Part shown: piece by piece, positions 12,060 to 21,925 of the stretch
Layout: each line of letters starts with the position of its first letter
How positions within the stretch are numbered: position 1 is the stretch's first letter
Origin: Dichetophora obliterata
Taxonomy: Eukaryota > Arthropoda > Insecta > Diptera > Sciomyzidae
DNA length: 64,000 nt
Direction of reading: 5' to 3'
Assembly: GCA_963920525.1 (NCBI GenBank)
Contig: OY986438.1
Span: 187,036,388 to 187,100,387 of the forward strand
Program-made: the position numbers and the translations under genes
Notes under the pieces: model-generated
The model's database searches: none
Told to the model about the DNA's origin: nothing
The model's input: the letters and a program-made list of their open reading frames with translations, nothing else

Positions 12060-12930
12060 TAGACATGGGTAACGCTGCGCTTTTAAGTTGAAGCACTTAA
12101 ATGCGTTACTGCGCTAATACACTTGTTTTAAAAATAGTAGCGCAATAGCGCAGTAAAACAAATAACACACTTTTAGAAAAATAAGGAAATATTTATTCGG
12201 CGAGCAAAAATTGAACAAATTTTACGATGCCTCAAACATAGCTATAGAATGTACGAAGCGAGCATTGTTAGCTTATTTAAATATGGAAAAGGAGTTGCGG
12301 AAAAGACGCTGTTAGCATGAGTGTTTGGAGAGTGTTTGATTGTTATGATGTCTTGCCATTCACGAAATTATTTTTTCAATATGCTTAATAATATTTAAAC
12401 GTATTCGTAAGTGTTTAAACAAACGTAAGCAGCGCTACTGTTTGTAATTGCGTTGAAGATGAATATTGCGTTAATAGTTAAAAGTAACGCAGTAACGCAA
12501 AACCGCATAATTTAAGGTAACGCAGTAACGCAAGACATGATATATTTTGATGCGGTCATCAAATATGTTTATTTTTTTCTTTAGATTTCCATGCTTTCTA
12601 AATACATGGAATCAAAGTAGCATCCAACTTGTCTTGCGTACCAGAAATATGTTTGTATATATGAGTGATTGCATACATTAACCTTGAACGGAATACAGTT
12701 TGACTACATACTTAGAGTATAAAATTGGTTCATTTTACAACGTAAAAATTTGGAGCTTAAGGCCAATTTTTAATGAATGCTATGTGCTTAGCAACATCGT
12801 GTTAATATAGATATCATAGCATTTTAAGCAACGTCATGACACAATTGCGTTGACGCATTACGTTGATACAGTAAATTGCGCTTGGGTTGGTGTATCAGTG
12901 CATCATCTTTTGATGCGTCACCCATGTCTA
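12060..12930. mobile_element. non-autonomous hAT element, 871 bp
   Basis: The ends are TAGACATGGGTAACGC on the left and TAGACATGGGTGACGC read in from the right. The 8 bp outside are CTAAGAAC (12052-12059) and CTAAGAAT (12931-12938), which agree in 7 of 8 positions, the hAT target-duplication length. Subterminal GTAACGCAGTAACGCA motifs are repeated near 12100 and 12490-12530, as expected for hAT transposase binding sites. No frame is present. Confidence 0.85.
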
Positions 12931-12938
12931 CTAAGAAT

Positions 12939-14507
12939 AGCCAAAACTAATGGAATGATAAAGAGCTTATTTTAGCTCGAGGCGTCTACTTTATTAAGAC
13001 TTAATGTCACACAAAGGCGGCTTTTTAATTTAAATGTATAACACAATACAAAAAAAATTCATAGGCGGCACAAAACGAATATGATTTTCGAGAGCTTGTC
13101 GCAGTGCATAAGATTCAGCAAAACTTGAACGAACAATTTTTCTACTATCTTAGAAGTTGCTTAAAGATATCAAAATAAAAATTTTAGTTATTCTAAAAGA
13201 AAATTCCTGTAGATTATTTATTAAAAATTAAAGTTTGATTGCGAACGGAACCGTTACGGACGCGAGAAATTTTTTTATCTCATTATAGAAAAAAATTGAA
13301 CTGTTACGATTTTAATTATCGTTAATATGTTAGTCTATAGTCAAATTTATTTTAACTTTATCTTGTAAACCACTTTGTTAAATTTTTTATTATGAACAAA
13401 ATCACAATATTTCAATTCAAACATATCTAAAGTTCAAAATCTCAATTTTAAACCAACAAAAATAGCCTTGTTGGAGCCACGCTTCTGTTAAAATAAGAAT
13501 AAGCCATAAAGCTTATTAGTACAACTACAAAAGCAACAATATAATCGCATAGACGACATGGCGTCAAGAAAATTTGTAAAAGCAATGCAGATAAAAAAAA
13601 AACATTTTCATCAGGCAATTAATTTTTGACAGGCACATACATATTTTGAAGGTCGTTTCACACAGACACAAAGCTGTAACATAATTTTGATGCGGCTGAT
13701 GATTTTGATGATGTTTCGCAAGTTATTTTTTTGCGAAAATTCAAATTTCTTTTAGAATTCAGACCTTCTTTTTCTTTTAACTTAAAAAAGTTTATTTAAA
13801 AAAGAAAAGATATATGTAGTTACTTTTTTGAAAATTTTAAAATTAGTTCTGAGTAATATCATAGTAAATACGAAAAGTTCTTGAATTTTGCTTTCAATAC
13901 AAATGTGACCTACACTCTAAAAACTGTTTGAAAAATCCCTATGATAAATGTTGTGCAATTTTACGACAAACAGCGGCAGGTTTTTTCAGTTCTGTTTAAA
14001 ATTCAGCGTTTTTTTTTAAATACGTATATTTTCTCTGCATTTCACACTCTATTTTAACGTGTTATCGCTCAGAGAATTTACGCTATTGGAGCGGGTGTGA
14101 GATTTTGGGAGAGATCATTCCCTTTTTGTTCTTAATTTCATTAAGTTTTTCCGGTTTTTTCCTTAACATTTTCCCGTTTTTTCCCCTTTTCTAAAGTTCA
14201 TTTTTTTATTTTAAGTAAAAACCGTATTGTTATGGTAACCTTACTAATATAATTAAAAATATTCCTTAAAAACTATATCACATTTATTACTGTACATATT
14301 ACTTGAGTCTAACTGCAAACACTTTCTTTTGATTTTTTAATCCTATGCAGTTTTAATTTTTCATATCGTCGGCCTAATTCTAATGCGACGTAAGTCAAAA
14401 TTTTCTATTGCTCAGGAGGCAAAGAAAACTGTTTATTATTCGTATGAAGTTCATAAGACAATGTATTGTATCAAACGTTCTACCTCCCTTTTTTTTTCAT
14501 ACAAACA
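12939..14507. other. noncoding, no gene
   Basis: AT-rich DNA. 14110-14200 carries a pyrimidine-rich stretch (TTTTCCGG, TTTCCCG) resembling 21095-21195, which may be decayed hAT-related sequence. Nothing else is recognised. Confidence 0.45.
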
Positions 14508-14897
14508 TTAGAAACTCCAAAAGGACATAGATGTAGTTTTGACCAATCTACCTGAATCGCTAATAAACGGTACTTTGCCCAATTTTGACTTACATCCTAT
14601 TAGAATTAGGGCGACGATATGTACTTTGGTGTGTAAAATAACATTTACGATACAGTTGTCTAACGGCTTTCTTATATTAGTTTTATTCAAATTTATGGCA
14701 GAAAAGGCTCTTTCAGAACATGCACAGCTATGCGAAAGTGAAAAATGAACGATATAAATTTTTTTAATTTTTGGAAACATTTCACTTGTATCTGAAAATT
14801 TCATATTGAACACTAGAACTATACACTCTGAACTACTCTTTTTTTTACTTTTTGCATAACAGAAACCGAAATATAATCTTGAAAAGCAATATTGCAA
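14508..14897 (-). pseudogene. hAT transposase C-terminal dimerisation fragment
   Basis: The minus-strand frame contains LSHSCACSERAFSAINLNKT and then NIRKPLDNCIVNVILHTK. This matches the hAT C-terminal dimerisation (hATC) pattern, in which Ser-x-x-x-x-Glu-Arg-x-Phe-Ser is followed by Lys-Thr, Arg and Leu. The first ~45 residues have no visible similarity. The RNase-H-like catalytic core and BED finger are not found upstream, so this is a relic. It could come from a domesticated hAT gene, but nothing supports that. Confidence 0.65.
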
Positions 14898-15433
14898 GGA
14901 TTTTTATTTGACCTTTTCATATATAAGATTATGAATTTTTACGTTAGTTTTCAGAGTCTCAAATAAACAGACTCTTTTAGCGAAACACCTTGTAGGTATT
15001 TCCTAAAGCCTTACATTTCCCCTTTAAAATCCCGTTTAAAATTTGAAAATTGGTTGTTTAGAAGTAAAGTTACAAATTTTTGTTTGTAAAATGACGGTTT
15101 GACCGTTTTTTAGTACTTTTAGCTATTTAAATTGATTGTTCACCAAGTAAACTTTAATAAAATTAATTTTGCTCCTTATCACTCTCGTTGGCGTGAAAAA
15201 AACAAAAAAAAAATAATGCACTTAAAAGTAAGATTACTGCTTTCAGAAAGATTTTTCGACGAAGAAATCAGTGGGGTAAATATTTACCCCGGTTTGTAGT
15301 TTACGGGTAATAAAAATGGGTTTGTAGTTCTAAGCTTAAAACATGATGCCAGAAAATTTTGCACATAGTGACATATATTCTAAGTTGATATATATTTCGA
15401 AATTTTAAATAAATAGTAACGAAACAAAACAGT

Positions 15434-15700
15434 GGCGACCTTAGCCTAGTGGGTAGAGTGCGTGGCCCCTAAGCTAAAAGAACTGCGGTAGCCCGGGTTC
15501 AATTCCAGCTCAGACAGAAAGTTTTTTTTTCAATTGAATTAATTTTTCTGTTCGGTCATGACCTCTCTGCAGACAATGGCAAGCCTCAGAGAGCAAAAAT
15601 TGCCATTTGTGATCAAATATTTAAAAACACGCACAACACAATTGATCAATAGAAGCTAGGTCAAAGTCCTTCCAAGGGCTGAAATGGCCAGTTTATTTTT
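15434..15700 (+). mobile_element. tRNA-derived SINE
   Basis: The head has a good A box (TTAGCCTAGTGGGTAGAG) and, about 50 bp on, a B box (CCCGGGTTCAATTCCAG). These are the internal RNA polymerase III promoter elements. A T-run and a body with a CTCTCTGC...CCTCAGAGAG inverted pair follow. The head does not look like a full cloverleaf with acceptor stem, so I call a SINE and not a tRNA gene. The 3' end is uncertain. Confidence 0.7.
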
Positions 15701-15950
15701 ATTTTAGGAACGCAACGAAATAAATGAAGGATACGTTTTGTTTTTCCAAACGATAGGATCCACAAATGCGAAAAGTTTTAATGCTCCGCCCATGTCCCAG
15801 AAATTAAATCTTTTAAAAGTTCTCAGTTTTTTTTACCTATTTCCCATAGTTTTCTAAGCAAATAAATTAAATTACCCTGAACAAAGATAAAATTACGTTT
15901 GAGCTTACAGCTGATGATAACACTATGACACAAAATGAGGGTCATTGTCT

Positions 15951-17493
15951 CGGGAGTGAACCAACCAATCTCAAACGATAGTATTTTACATCAATGACAA
16001 TAGCCAAAGCCCTTTTTGCTCCACTACGTCACAAATATTTTTTACAGTGGTCTTAAATAAGACTTTTTTGCACAAAAATGGATTAAAAAATATGAAAAAT
16101 TATATGTTAATCTTAATTCAGGGTGGTTCTTGTCTTCGGAAGCCTAAATGAAAATTTTCCGGGGAATATGTTTTCGGAACACTTTAACCCCCTAGCTGCT
16201 TCTAGAATGGGTCAATTTGACCCTTTTTTGGAATAGACCCTATAAGTCAACTTTGGAGGGTGGTCAAAGGTTAAAACCTTCCAAAACAATATTCTCCAGA
16301 AAAAGAGGGATCTGCAAGACAAACGGACCGAAGAGATAATACATTTATTTTTAAGCAACTATTGCATCGAGCGATAATAATATCTTCATTTAGTGATAAA
16401 TTTTTAATATTATAACGGTCCGGCGTAACGGTATAAAGCTATAATTATATTCGTAATACTTTATAAGTTATAGTAACAAATTACGTAAGTTGTATTAAGG
16501 TGGCTTAGCTTAGAAATTCAATTAAGTTAGAATTGAGTAATTTAATTAAAATTGTGAAAGTGAAAGTGTCGTGGACTTTTTTCGAAAAATTTTATTTTGA
16601 ATGGAATTCTGCGAAAACTTAAAGAAATTTTTCATTTCACACCATCCCGAAGCAATCAAAGTCATTTCAGTCAGGAACTGATTGATTATAGCGTATACTA
16701 TAAAATACTCTGATCAAAAATTTATATCTGAATTATATCGATGCCATTCAGTGTTCTTATGATTTGGAATGACCCAATTGAACACGATCGCATGAACTTG
16801 CCATTTGAAATGCGGTAATTTTAAATTAAGTTTTCCTTAAAATCAACACTTTTGAACCAGATGGGATTATTTCTATTTTTACAGATACAGTTTCGGCTGA
16901 AATTTGTTGATGGTCCAAAACAACATATGAAGAAATTAATAAATGCGGGATTGAAGACGAATTTCAAGAAATAGATATAAACCTCTCTAAAGTATATAAT
17001 ATTTCATGCCATTACAGTGATAATGATATGGATACTATTTAAAAAAAAAAACATTAAAATTACCTAACATGAAAATAAATGTATTATCTTTTCGGTTCGT
17101 AATTTATGTGTAACCTTTGTCTTGGGTGACCCCTAGTGAATTTTCTGGAGAATATTTTTTGAAAGATTTTACCTTTGACCTCCTTTCAAAGTTGACTTAT
17201 AGGGTCTTTTCTAAAAAAAGGGTCAAATTGACCCATACTGGAAGGACCTAGGGGGTTAAAGTGTTCCGAAAAAATATTCCCCAGAAAATTTTCATTTAGT
17301 CTTCCAAAGACAAGAGCCACTCTATGTTAAGTTTAACATATAATTTTTATATTTTTTAATTTCATTTTGACCAAAAAAATGTAAATTTAAAACCACTGTA
17401 GAAAAATTTGTGACGTAGTAAAGCAAAAAGCGTCTTGGGCTTTTGTTATTGATGTCAAATACTATCGTTTGAGATTGGCTTGATTCACCACCG
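15951..17493. mobile_element. foldback element with ~360-bp inverted arms
   Basis: Left arm 15951-~16310 and right arm ~17125-17493 are inverted copies. They share CAATCTCAAACGATAG near the outer ends, a CCACTGTA/TACAGTGG block, and the near-palindrome GGGTCAATTTGACCC (GGGTCAAATTGACCC on the right) near the inner ends. The middle (~16310-17125) may keep a decayed coding trace: MPFSVLMIWNDPIEHDRMN from 16741, a possible intron (GTAATTTT...TTTTTACAG) and a tail ending at a stop near 17040. No target duplication was found. Superfamily unknown. Confidence 0.7.
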
Positions 17494-17874
17494 AAAATAT
17501 GTGTTGCACTGTGTAATCCAAATCTTATATATTAATAGGCATCAAATTAATAGATTAATATATACGACAACATCAAATGTTGTTGTACACTTTTTCGATA
17601 TTAAGTTTAGAATAAGAGCAATGAAACTTATATTATTCGAAAGATACTGCGTCCTTTATGTGCAGAATCATTTTAGATTTTTAATTTGTGACCTCTGACC
17701 CGGAATATTAACGTTGAAAGTTTGCATTATTTTTAGTAAGGAATCGCAGGGCTAGGAAGAGGTAGAATGGTGAATGAGGTATCAAATGAAAGATCTGGCT
17801 GCACAGTATTATTACATTTTGAATTGATGACCTTCGACCTGAAATATGAGCGTAAAAAGAGCATTTATTAAATA

Positions 17875-19160
17875 TTGGGGGTTGGAATTAGTTTTAAAGG
17901 TTTTCTAAGAGATGGCGTAACTATCAATAGATCGCATCGGGCACACCTGTGACTATATTCATTTCAAAGCACATTGTCTAAGCTTCATTTTTCAGTATGT
18001 GTCATTCCACTGAAGTGTAAACAACATATATTTTTTTCTCTGTGAACATGTCGACTTTCGTTCCAACAAAACGCAATTTGCGGGAAGGTTTACTTTTGTG
18101 CTTCCATTTGAAGAAAAAAGCGGTTGAAGCACAACGCACGCTTACTGAGGCTTACGGGGACTATGCTCCATCGATTTTTACTTGTGAGTACTGGTTCCGT
18201 CGGTTTAAAAGTGGTGATTTTGATACGGAAGACAAAGAGCGTCCGAGCCAGCCGAAAAAGTTTGAAGATGAGGAATTGGAGGCTTTGCTCGATGAAGACC
18301 CGTGTCAAACCCTTCAGGAATTGTCAGAATCATTGGGAGTCGACTTATCAACGGTTGGCAAACGCTTGAAGGCCATGGGAATGATTCAAAAGCAAGGAAA
18401 TTGGGTGCCGTACCAGTTGAAGCCGAGAGACGTTGAACGGCGATTTTGCATGTGCGAACAACTGCTTCAACGGCATAAAAGGAAGAGTTTTTTGCATCGT
18501 ATTGTCACTGGCGATGAAAAGTGGATCCATTACGATAATCCTAAGCGAAAAAAATCGTGGGGACCACCCGGCCATGCATCAACATCGAGGGCCAAGCCGA
18601 ATATTCATGGCGCCAAGCTTATGCTGTGTATTTGGTGGGATCAGAAGGGTGTCGTGTACTATGAGCTGCTAAAACCTAACGAAACCATCACTGGGGAACG
18701 CTACCAACAACAATTGATGCAATTGAGCCGAGCATTAAAGGTTAAACGGCCGGAATATGCCAAAAGACACGACAAAGTGGTTTTTCAACATGACAACGCA
18801 CGGCCACATGTTGCAAGAACCGTCAAGGAAACGTTGGAGGCGCTGAATTGGGATGTGCTACCCCACCCGCCTTATAGCCCAGACATAGCCCCTTCCGACT
18901 ACCACCTATTCAGATCGATGACGCATGGCTTGGCTGAGCAGCGCTTCACTTCTTACGAGGATACCAAAAAATGGGTCGATTCGTGGATTGCCTCAAAAGA
19001 CGAATCGTTCTTCCGGCGCGGAATCCATATGCTGCCAGAAAGATGGGAAAATGTTGTAGCTAACGATGGACAATACTTTGAATAATATACATTGTACCGT
19101 TGTTTCTAAATAAATGCTCAAAAACCGAAAAAAACCTTTAAAATTAATTCCAACCCCCAA
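17875..19160 (+). mobile_element. complete mariner element (mauritiana/Mos1-like), 1286 bp
   Basis: The inverted ends TTGGGGGTTGGAATTAGTTT and TTGGGGGTTGGAATTAATTT continue for about 30 bp with one mismatch. TA flanks both sides (17873-17874 and 19161-19162). Total length is 1286 bp. The related sequence in copy A near 1054-1066 lacks the insertion and serves as an empty site. Between the left end and the gene lies a ~140-bp leader. Confidence 0.95.
18048..19085 (+). CDS. mariner transposase, intact, 345 aa
   Basis: This enzyme cuts the element out and joins it to a TA site in the nucleus. I start it at the ATG at 18048 (MSTFVPTKR); the GTG two codons upstream is not needed, and 345 residues is the usual mauritiana-group length. 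The N-terminal half has the paired helix-turn-helix region. WVPYQL replaces the conserved WVPHEL motif. The catalytic triad is complete: Asp156 in TGDEKW, Asp249 in QHDNARPH and Asp284 in YSPDIAPSDYHLF, with 34 residues between the last two (DD34D). The protein ends NVVANDGQYFE. No stops or frameshifts. Alignment with Mos1-type transposases is close over the whole length. Whether it is active cannot be told from sequence alone. Confidence 0.96.
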   Translation: MSTFVPTKRNLREGLLLCFHLKKKAVEAQRTLTEAYGDYAPSIFTCEYWFRRFKSGDFDTEDKERPSQPKKFEDEELEALLDEDPCQTLQELSESLGVDLSTVGKRLKAMGMIQKQGNWVPYQLKPRDVERRFCMCEQLLQRHKRKSFLHRIVTGDEKWIHYDNPKRKKSWGPPGHASTSRAKPNIHGAKLMLCIWWDQKGVVYYELLKPNETITGERYQQQLMQLSRALKVKRPEYAKRHDKVVFQHDNARPHVARTVKETLEALNWDVLPHPPYSPDIAPSDYHLFRSMTHGLAEQRFTSYEDTKKWVDSWIASKDESFFRRGIHMLPERWENVVANDGQYFE

Positions 19161-19390
19161 TAAAAGCTAAACTGTACCAGATGGAAGAATATAGTGTAAT
19201 AGGGTATTTTAGGCATTGATAAGGTGTGCAAAAAATACTTGCGATATTTTGCGCCATCTCTTACGGATACCCTACTATAAGCATTTTTTTATACAACAAG
19301 AGTGAATATATATTGTGATAGTGAAATTTCTTACAAATAGTAAAGTCTGAAAAATTTCCGTTATTTTGACATAAAATTTATAGCGATATA

Positions 19391-19702
19391 TCGAAAACTG
19401 TGTATGTACTCAGTACAACGTATTTTTGTATAAAAAGTCGTTGGTTGAGGAATATAACGGTATAGGAAAGCTTTCTTGGTAATATTTTCCACGGATAGTA
19501 TGTTAAAAAAATTCCCTTAAAATGACATTAAAATTATATAGATGTCTCGAAAACTGTGTATGTACTCAGTACAACGTATTTTTGTATAAAAAGTCGTTGG
19601 TTGAGGAATATAACGGTATAGGAAAGCTTCCTTGGTAATATTTTCCACGGATAGTATGTTAAAAAATGCCCTTAAAATGACATTGAAATTATTTGGATAT
19701 TT
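19391..19702 (+). repeat. two-copy 156-bp tandem repeat
   Basis: The unit starting TCGAAAACTGTGTATGTACT at 19391 is repeated at 19547 with very few differences. It lies inside dispersed repeat copy B; copy A has a single version. The near-identity points to a recent local duplication. Confidence 0.9.
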
Positions 19703-20739
19703 CGAAAAAATGATGTCTTCTCATTACAACGTATTTCCTTGGAGCAAGGCCATCGCCTCCGTATGAGAAAAAAAAACTATTAAAATTTCAAGTTTTGACT
19801 TTGCAAGCAAATATCTCAGCCATTTTTTAATCGATTTTCAACAAATTTTCTTTGTCTAAAAGATCAATTAAATGATTTTGAATACATAAGAAAAGATTAA
19901 CCGTTATCTCATCACTTCAATGTTTTATATTGTTTTAAAAAAACCTCTAAAATATTTAGGTTTTGCTCAAAAAATAAGACCAACGTTTTTTTTGTTGTAA
20001 TTTTTTTCCCTTTTTTTTTCCTAATTTCTGTGAAAATTGTTTTCAAACCACTCCAAAGTTAAATACACAAATCTGTTTTAAGCCATTTCGTTATATATAA
20101 AAATAGGCGTAGGAGAAACAGTTCTTCCGTGTTTCTGAACCGATTTTGGTAATTTTTTTAAAGAAATTAGAGTAGGGAGAAGGAGTACACTGAATATTTT
20201 TGTGACCTTTGACCTGAAATATTAGAGTTTAAAGAATATTTCTTAAGTAAAACCTAAACTATTAAAAATGGAAGAACATGGTGTAAGACGAAATTTTCGA
20301 CATTAATACAATGTACAAAAAACATTTTTCGCTATCTCTTACGAATACCCTACAATAACCATTTTTATATGTAACATGTGTGAATATATATTGTGATGGT
20401 GAAATTTCTTATAAATAGTGATTTCTGAAAAATTCCCTTTATTTTGACATCAAAGTTATGGCGAGATCTTGAAAACTTTTCTCAGCTTTTCATAGCTTTC
20501 CTCAGTACAACGTATTTTTATATGAAAAGCCCTGGTTGTGGAAAATAACGGTATACGAAAATTTTTATGGGTAATGTTTTTAAACATATTTTTAAAAAAA
20601 TTTCAACTATTTTTATATCAAAATTATTGCGATAATTTGAAACTTTCTTAAAGCAGGTCATGCCTCAGAACTAGAAAAAACTATTGAAATTTCAGAAGGT
20701 TGGTCGGATTTCGGGCACAGGCGATACTAGTATATTTAA

Positions 20740-21100
20740 ATTAAACAAACGGGCTGCTAATTCAAATAGTAATAAAATTAGATTAAAACTCAAGATTATA
20801 AGATCAGATAATTTTAAAATGTATTCAAATACAAGATGTTAAAAAATTCATAACATAATTTGTTGATTTTGTGACGAAACTACTCTTTTTGCACTCTTTT
20901 GCAGAAAAAATTACGTGTGAGCTTACAACTGATGGCAATCCAAATGAATTTAAATTAAACACATAGACTATTTCAAGTAGTAATAAAACTAAGTTAAAAC
21001 TCAAGATAACTCAGATAATTTTAAAATGTATTTCAATACAAGATGTAAATAAATTCATAGCATAATTTGTTGATTTTGTGACGAGGTTCTCTTTTTCAAC
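20740..21100 (+). repeat. ~211-bp tandem duplication
   Basis: TAATAAAATTAGATTAAAAC at 20770 is matched by TAATAAAACTAAGTTAAAAC at 20981, and the similarity continues through TTTGTTGATTTTGTGACGA in both. A related fragment (ATTACGTTTGAGCTTACAG) lies near 15890. Noncoding. Confidence 0.75.
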
Positions 21101-21487
21101 CTAATTTTCCCCGTTCTTAAAAGTGTTATTCCCGTCTTCCCTCTTTGCTGAAAATTCCCACAAAACGATGAAAATTCCCTTTTCTGGCAGCACTGGTAAT
21201 CTGGTGACCTTAAATAAAAACCTTTTTTTTAAAGTCATATGATTGCGAAGAGTTTATTCGAAGTGTCACATTATATAAAACTTAAACAGTACATTGGTCA
21301 CAGCTTAATTATTCAAATCTACTGATGTTGGAAAGAGTAGCGCCTTCTAGTGTGTGATTGACTCTATAAAGAGTTGTTGTTGTTGTTGTTTTGTTCAAAA
21401 TGAACTTGAGAGACTTCAAGCATTTATAGCAGAGCAGCTGGGCGCCCATAGCTCTCAGAGCGTAACTTTTCACATGTACACAAAACT
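21100..21487. other. noncoding flank; possible hAT terminus; target duplication of the P-like element
   Basis: The sequence up to CTTTTCTGGCAGCACTG near 21196 looks like a hAT-type terminus (CAGTGCTGCCAGAAAAG read inward), but no partner end was found. A short GTT repeat lies near 21373. The 9 bp at 21479-21487 (CACAAAACT) are the left target duplication of the P-like element. Confidence 0.4.
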
Positions 21488-21727
21488 CATGAACCAAGAA
21501 ATAAAGATCATGCAAAGAAAAGAGCCGCCATATTGTAAACAAAAACAGCTGATAGGTCTGACGTCATCGGTTACAAAATCTTTTGTTTACGATTAGTGAT
21601 TGGATGTTGAATGTTATTTGTTAAAATTTTAAAGAGTTATCATATAAATGTAATGTGTTTTTATATTAAAACGAAGTGTGCTGTAGCGACATGCATTAAT
21701 TGCAACAGCAAAAAAAAAACAAATACG

Positions 21728-21925
21728 TGTCAAGTATTTCAGTAAAGAAAATGAGCAGTTTATTTGTATTAAACAAAACTAATATACGATCAACAAAACA
21801 AGAACATTTCAAAGTCAATAAAATAAAATCAGAATTATATGATGCGCTGTTCGACGTCTTGCGCTGTTCGCTTCTCTCTCTCGACTGACTCGACACGACT
21901 GTCGCGCAGGGGTGCATAGTTTACA
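21728..21925 (-). repeat. 3' LTR of the gypsy element
   Basis: It matches the 5' LTR base for base as far as I can read. The Gag-Pol stop codon (TAA) is formed by LTR bases 3-5. No purine-rich tract precedes the LTR: the adjacent coding-strand bases are GCAGGATTGGCCGAGT. Confidence 0.93.

Larger units (their letters stand above)
17494..20700. repeat. degenerate ~1.1-kb tandem repeat, copy B (inverted relative of copy A)
   Basis: This is the reverse complement of sequences in 1-2480. For example, the block GAAATTTCTTACAAATAGT near 19322 returns near 20400, about 1.08 kb on, and both match GTAAGAAATTTCACC in copy A. The mariner at 17875-19160 interrupts it. Copy B also has an extra 156-bp internal duplication (19391-19702) that copy A lacks. 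Confidence 0.7.

Noticed and set aside
15434..15520. tRNA gene
   Set aside because: Good A and B boxes but no convincing acceptor stem, and a SINE-like body follows.
18042..18047. GTG start two codons upstream of the mariner ATG
   Set aside because: Eukaryotic genes rarely start at GTG, and the ATG gives the family's usual 345 residues.
18124..18672. Short frames on both strands over the mariner gene
   Set aside because: Shadows of the transposase frame.
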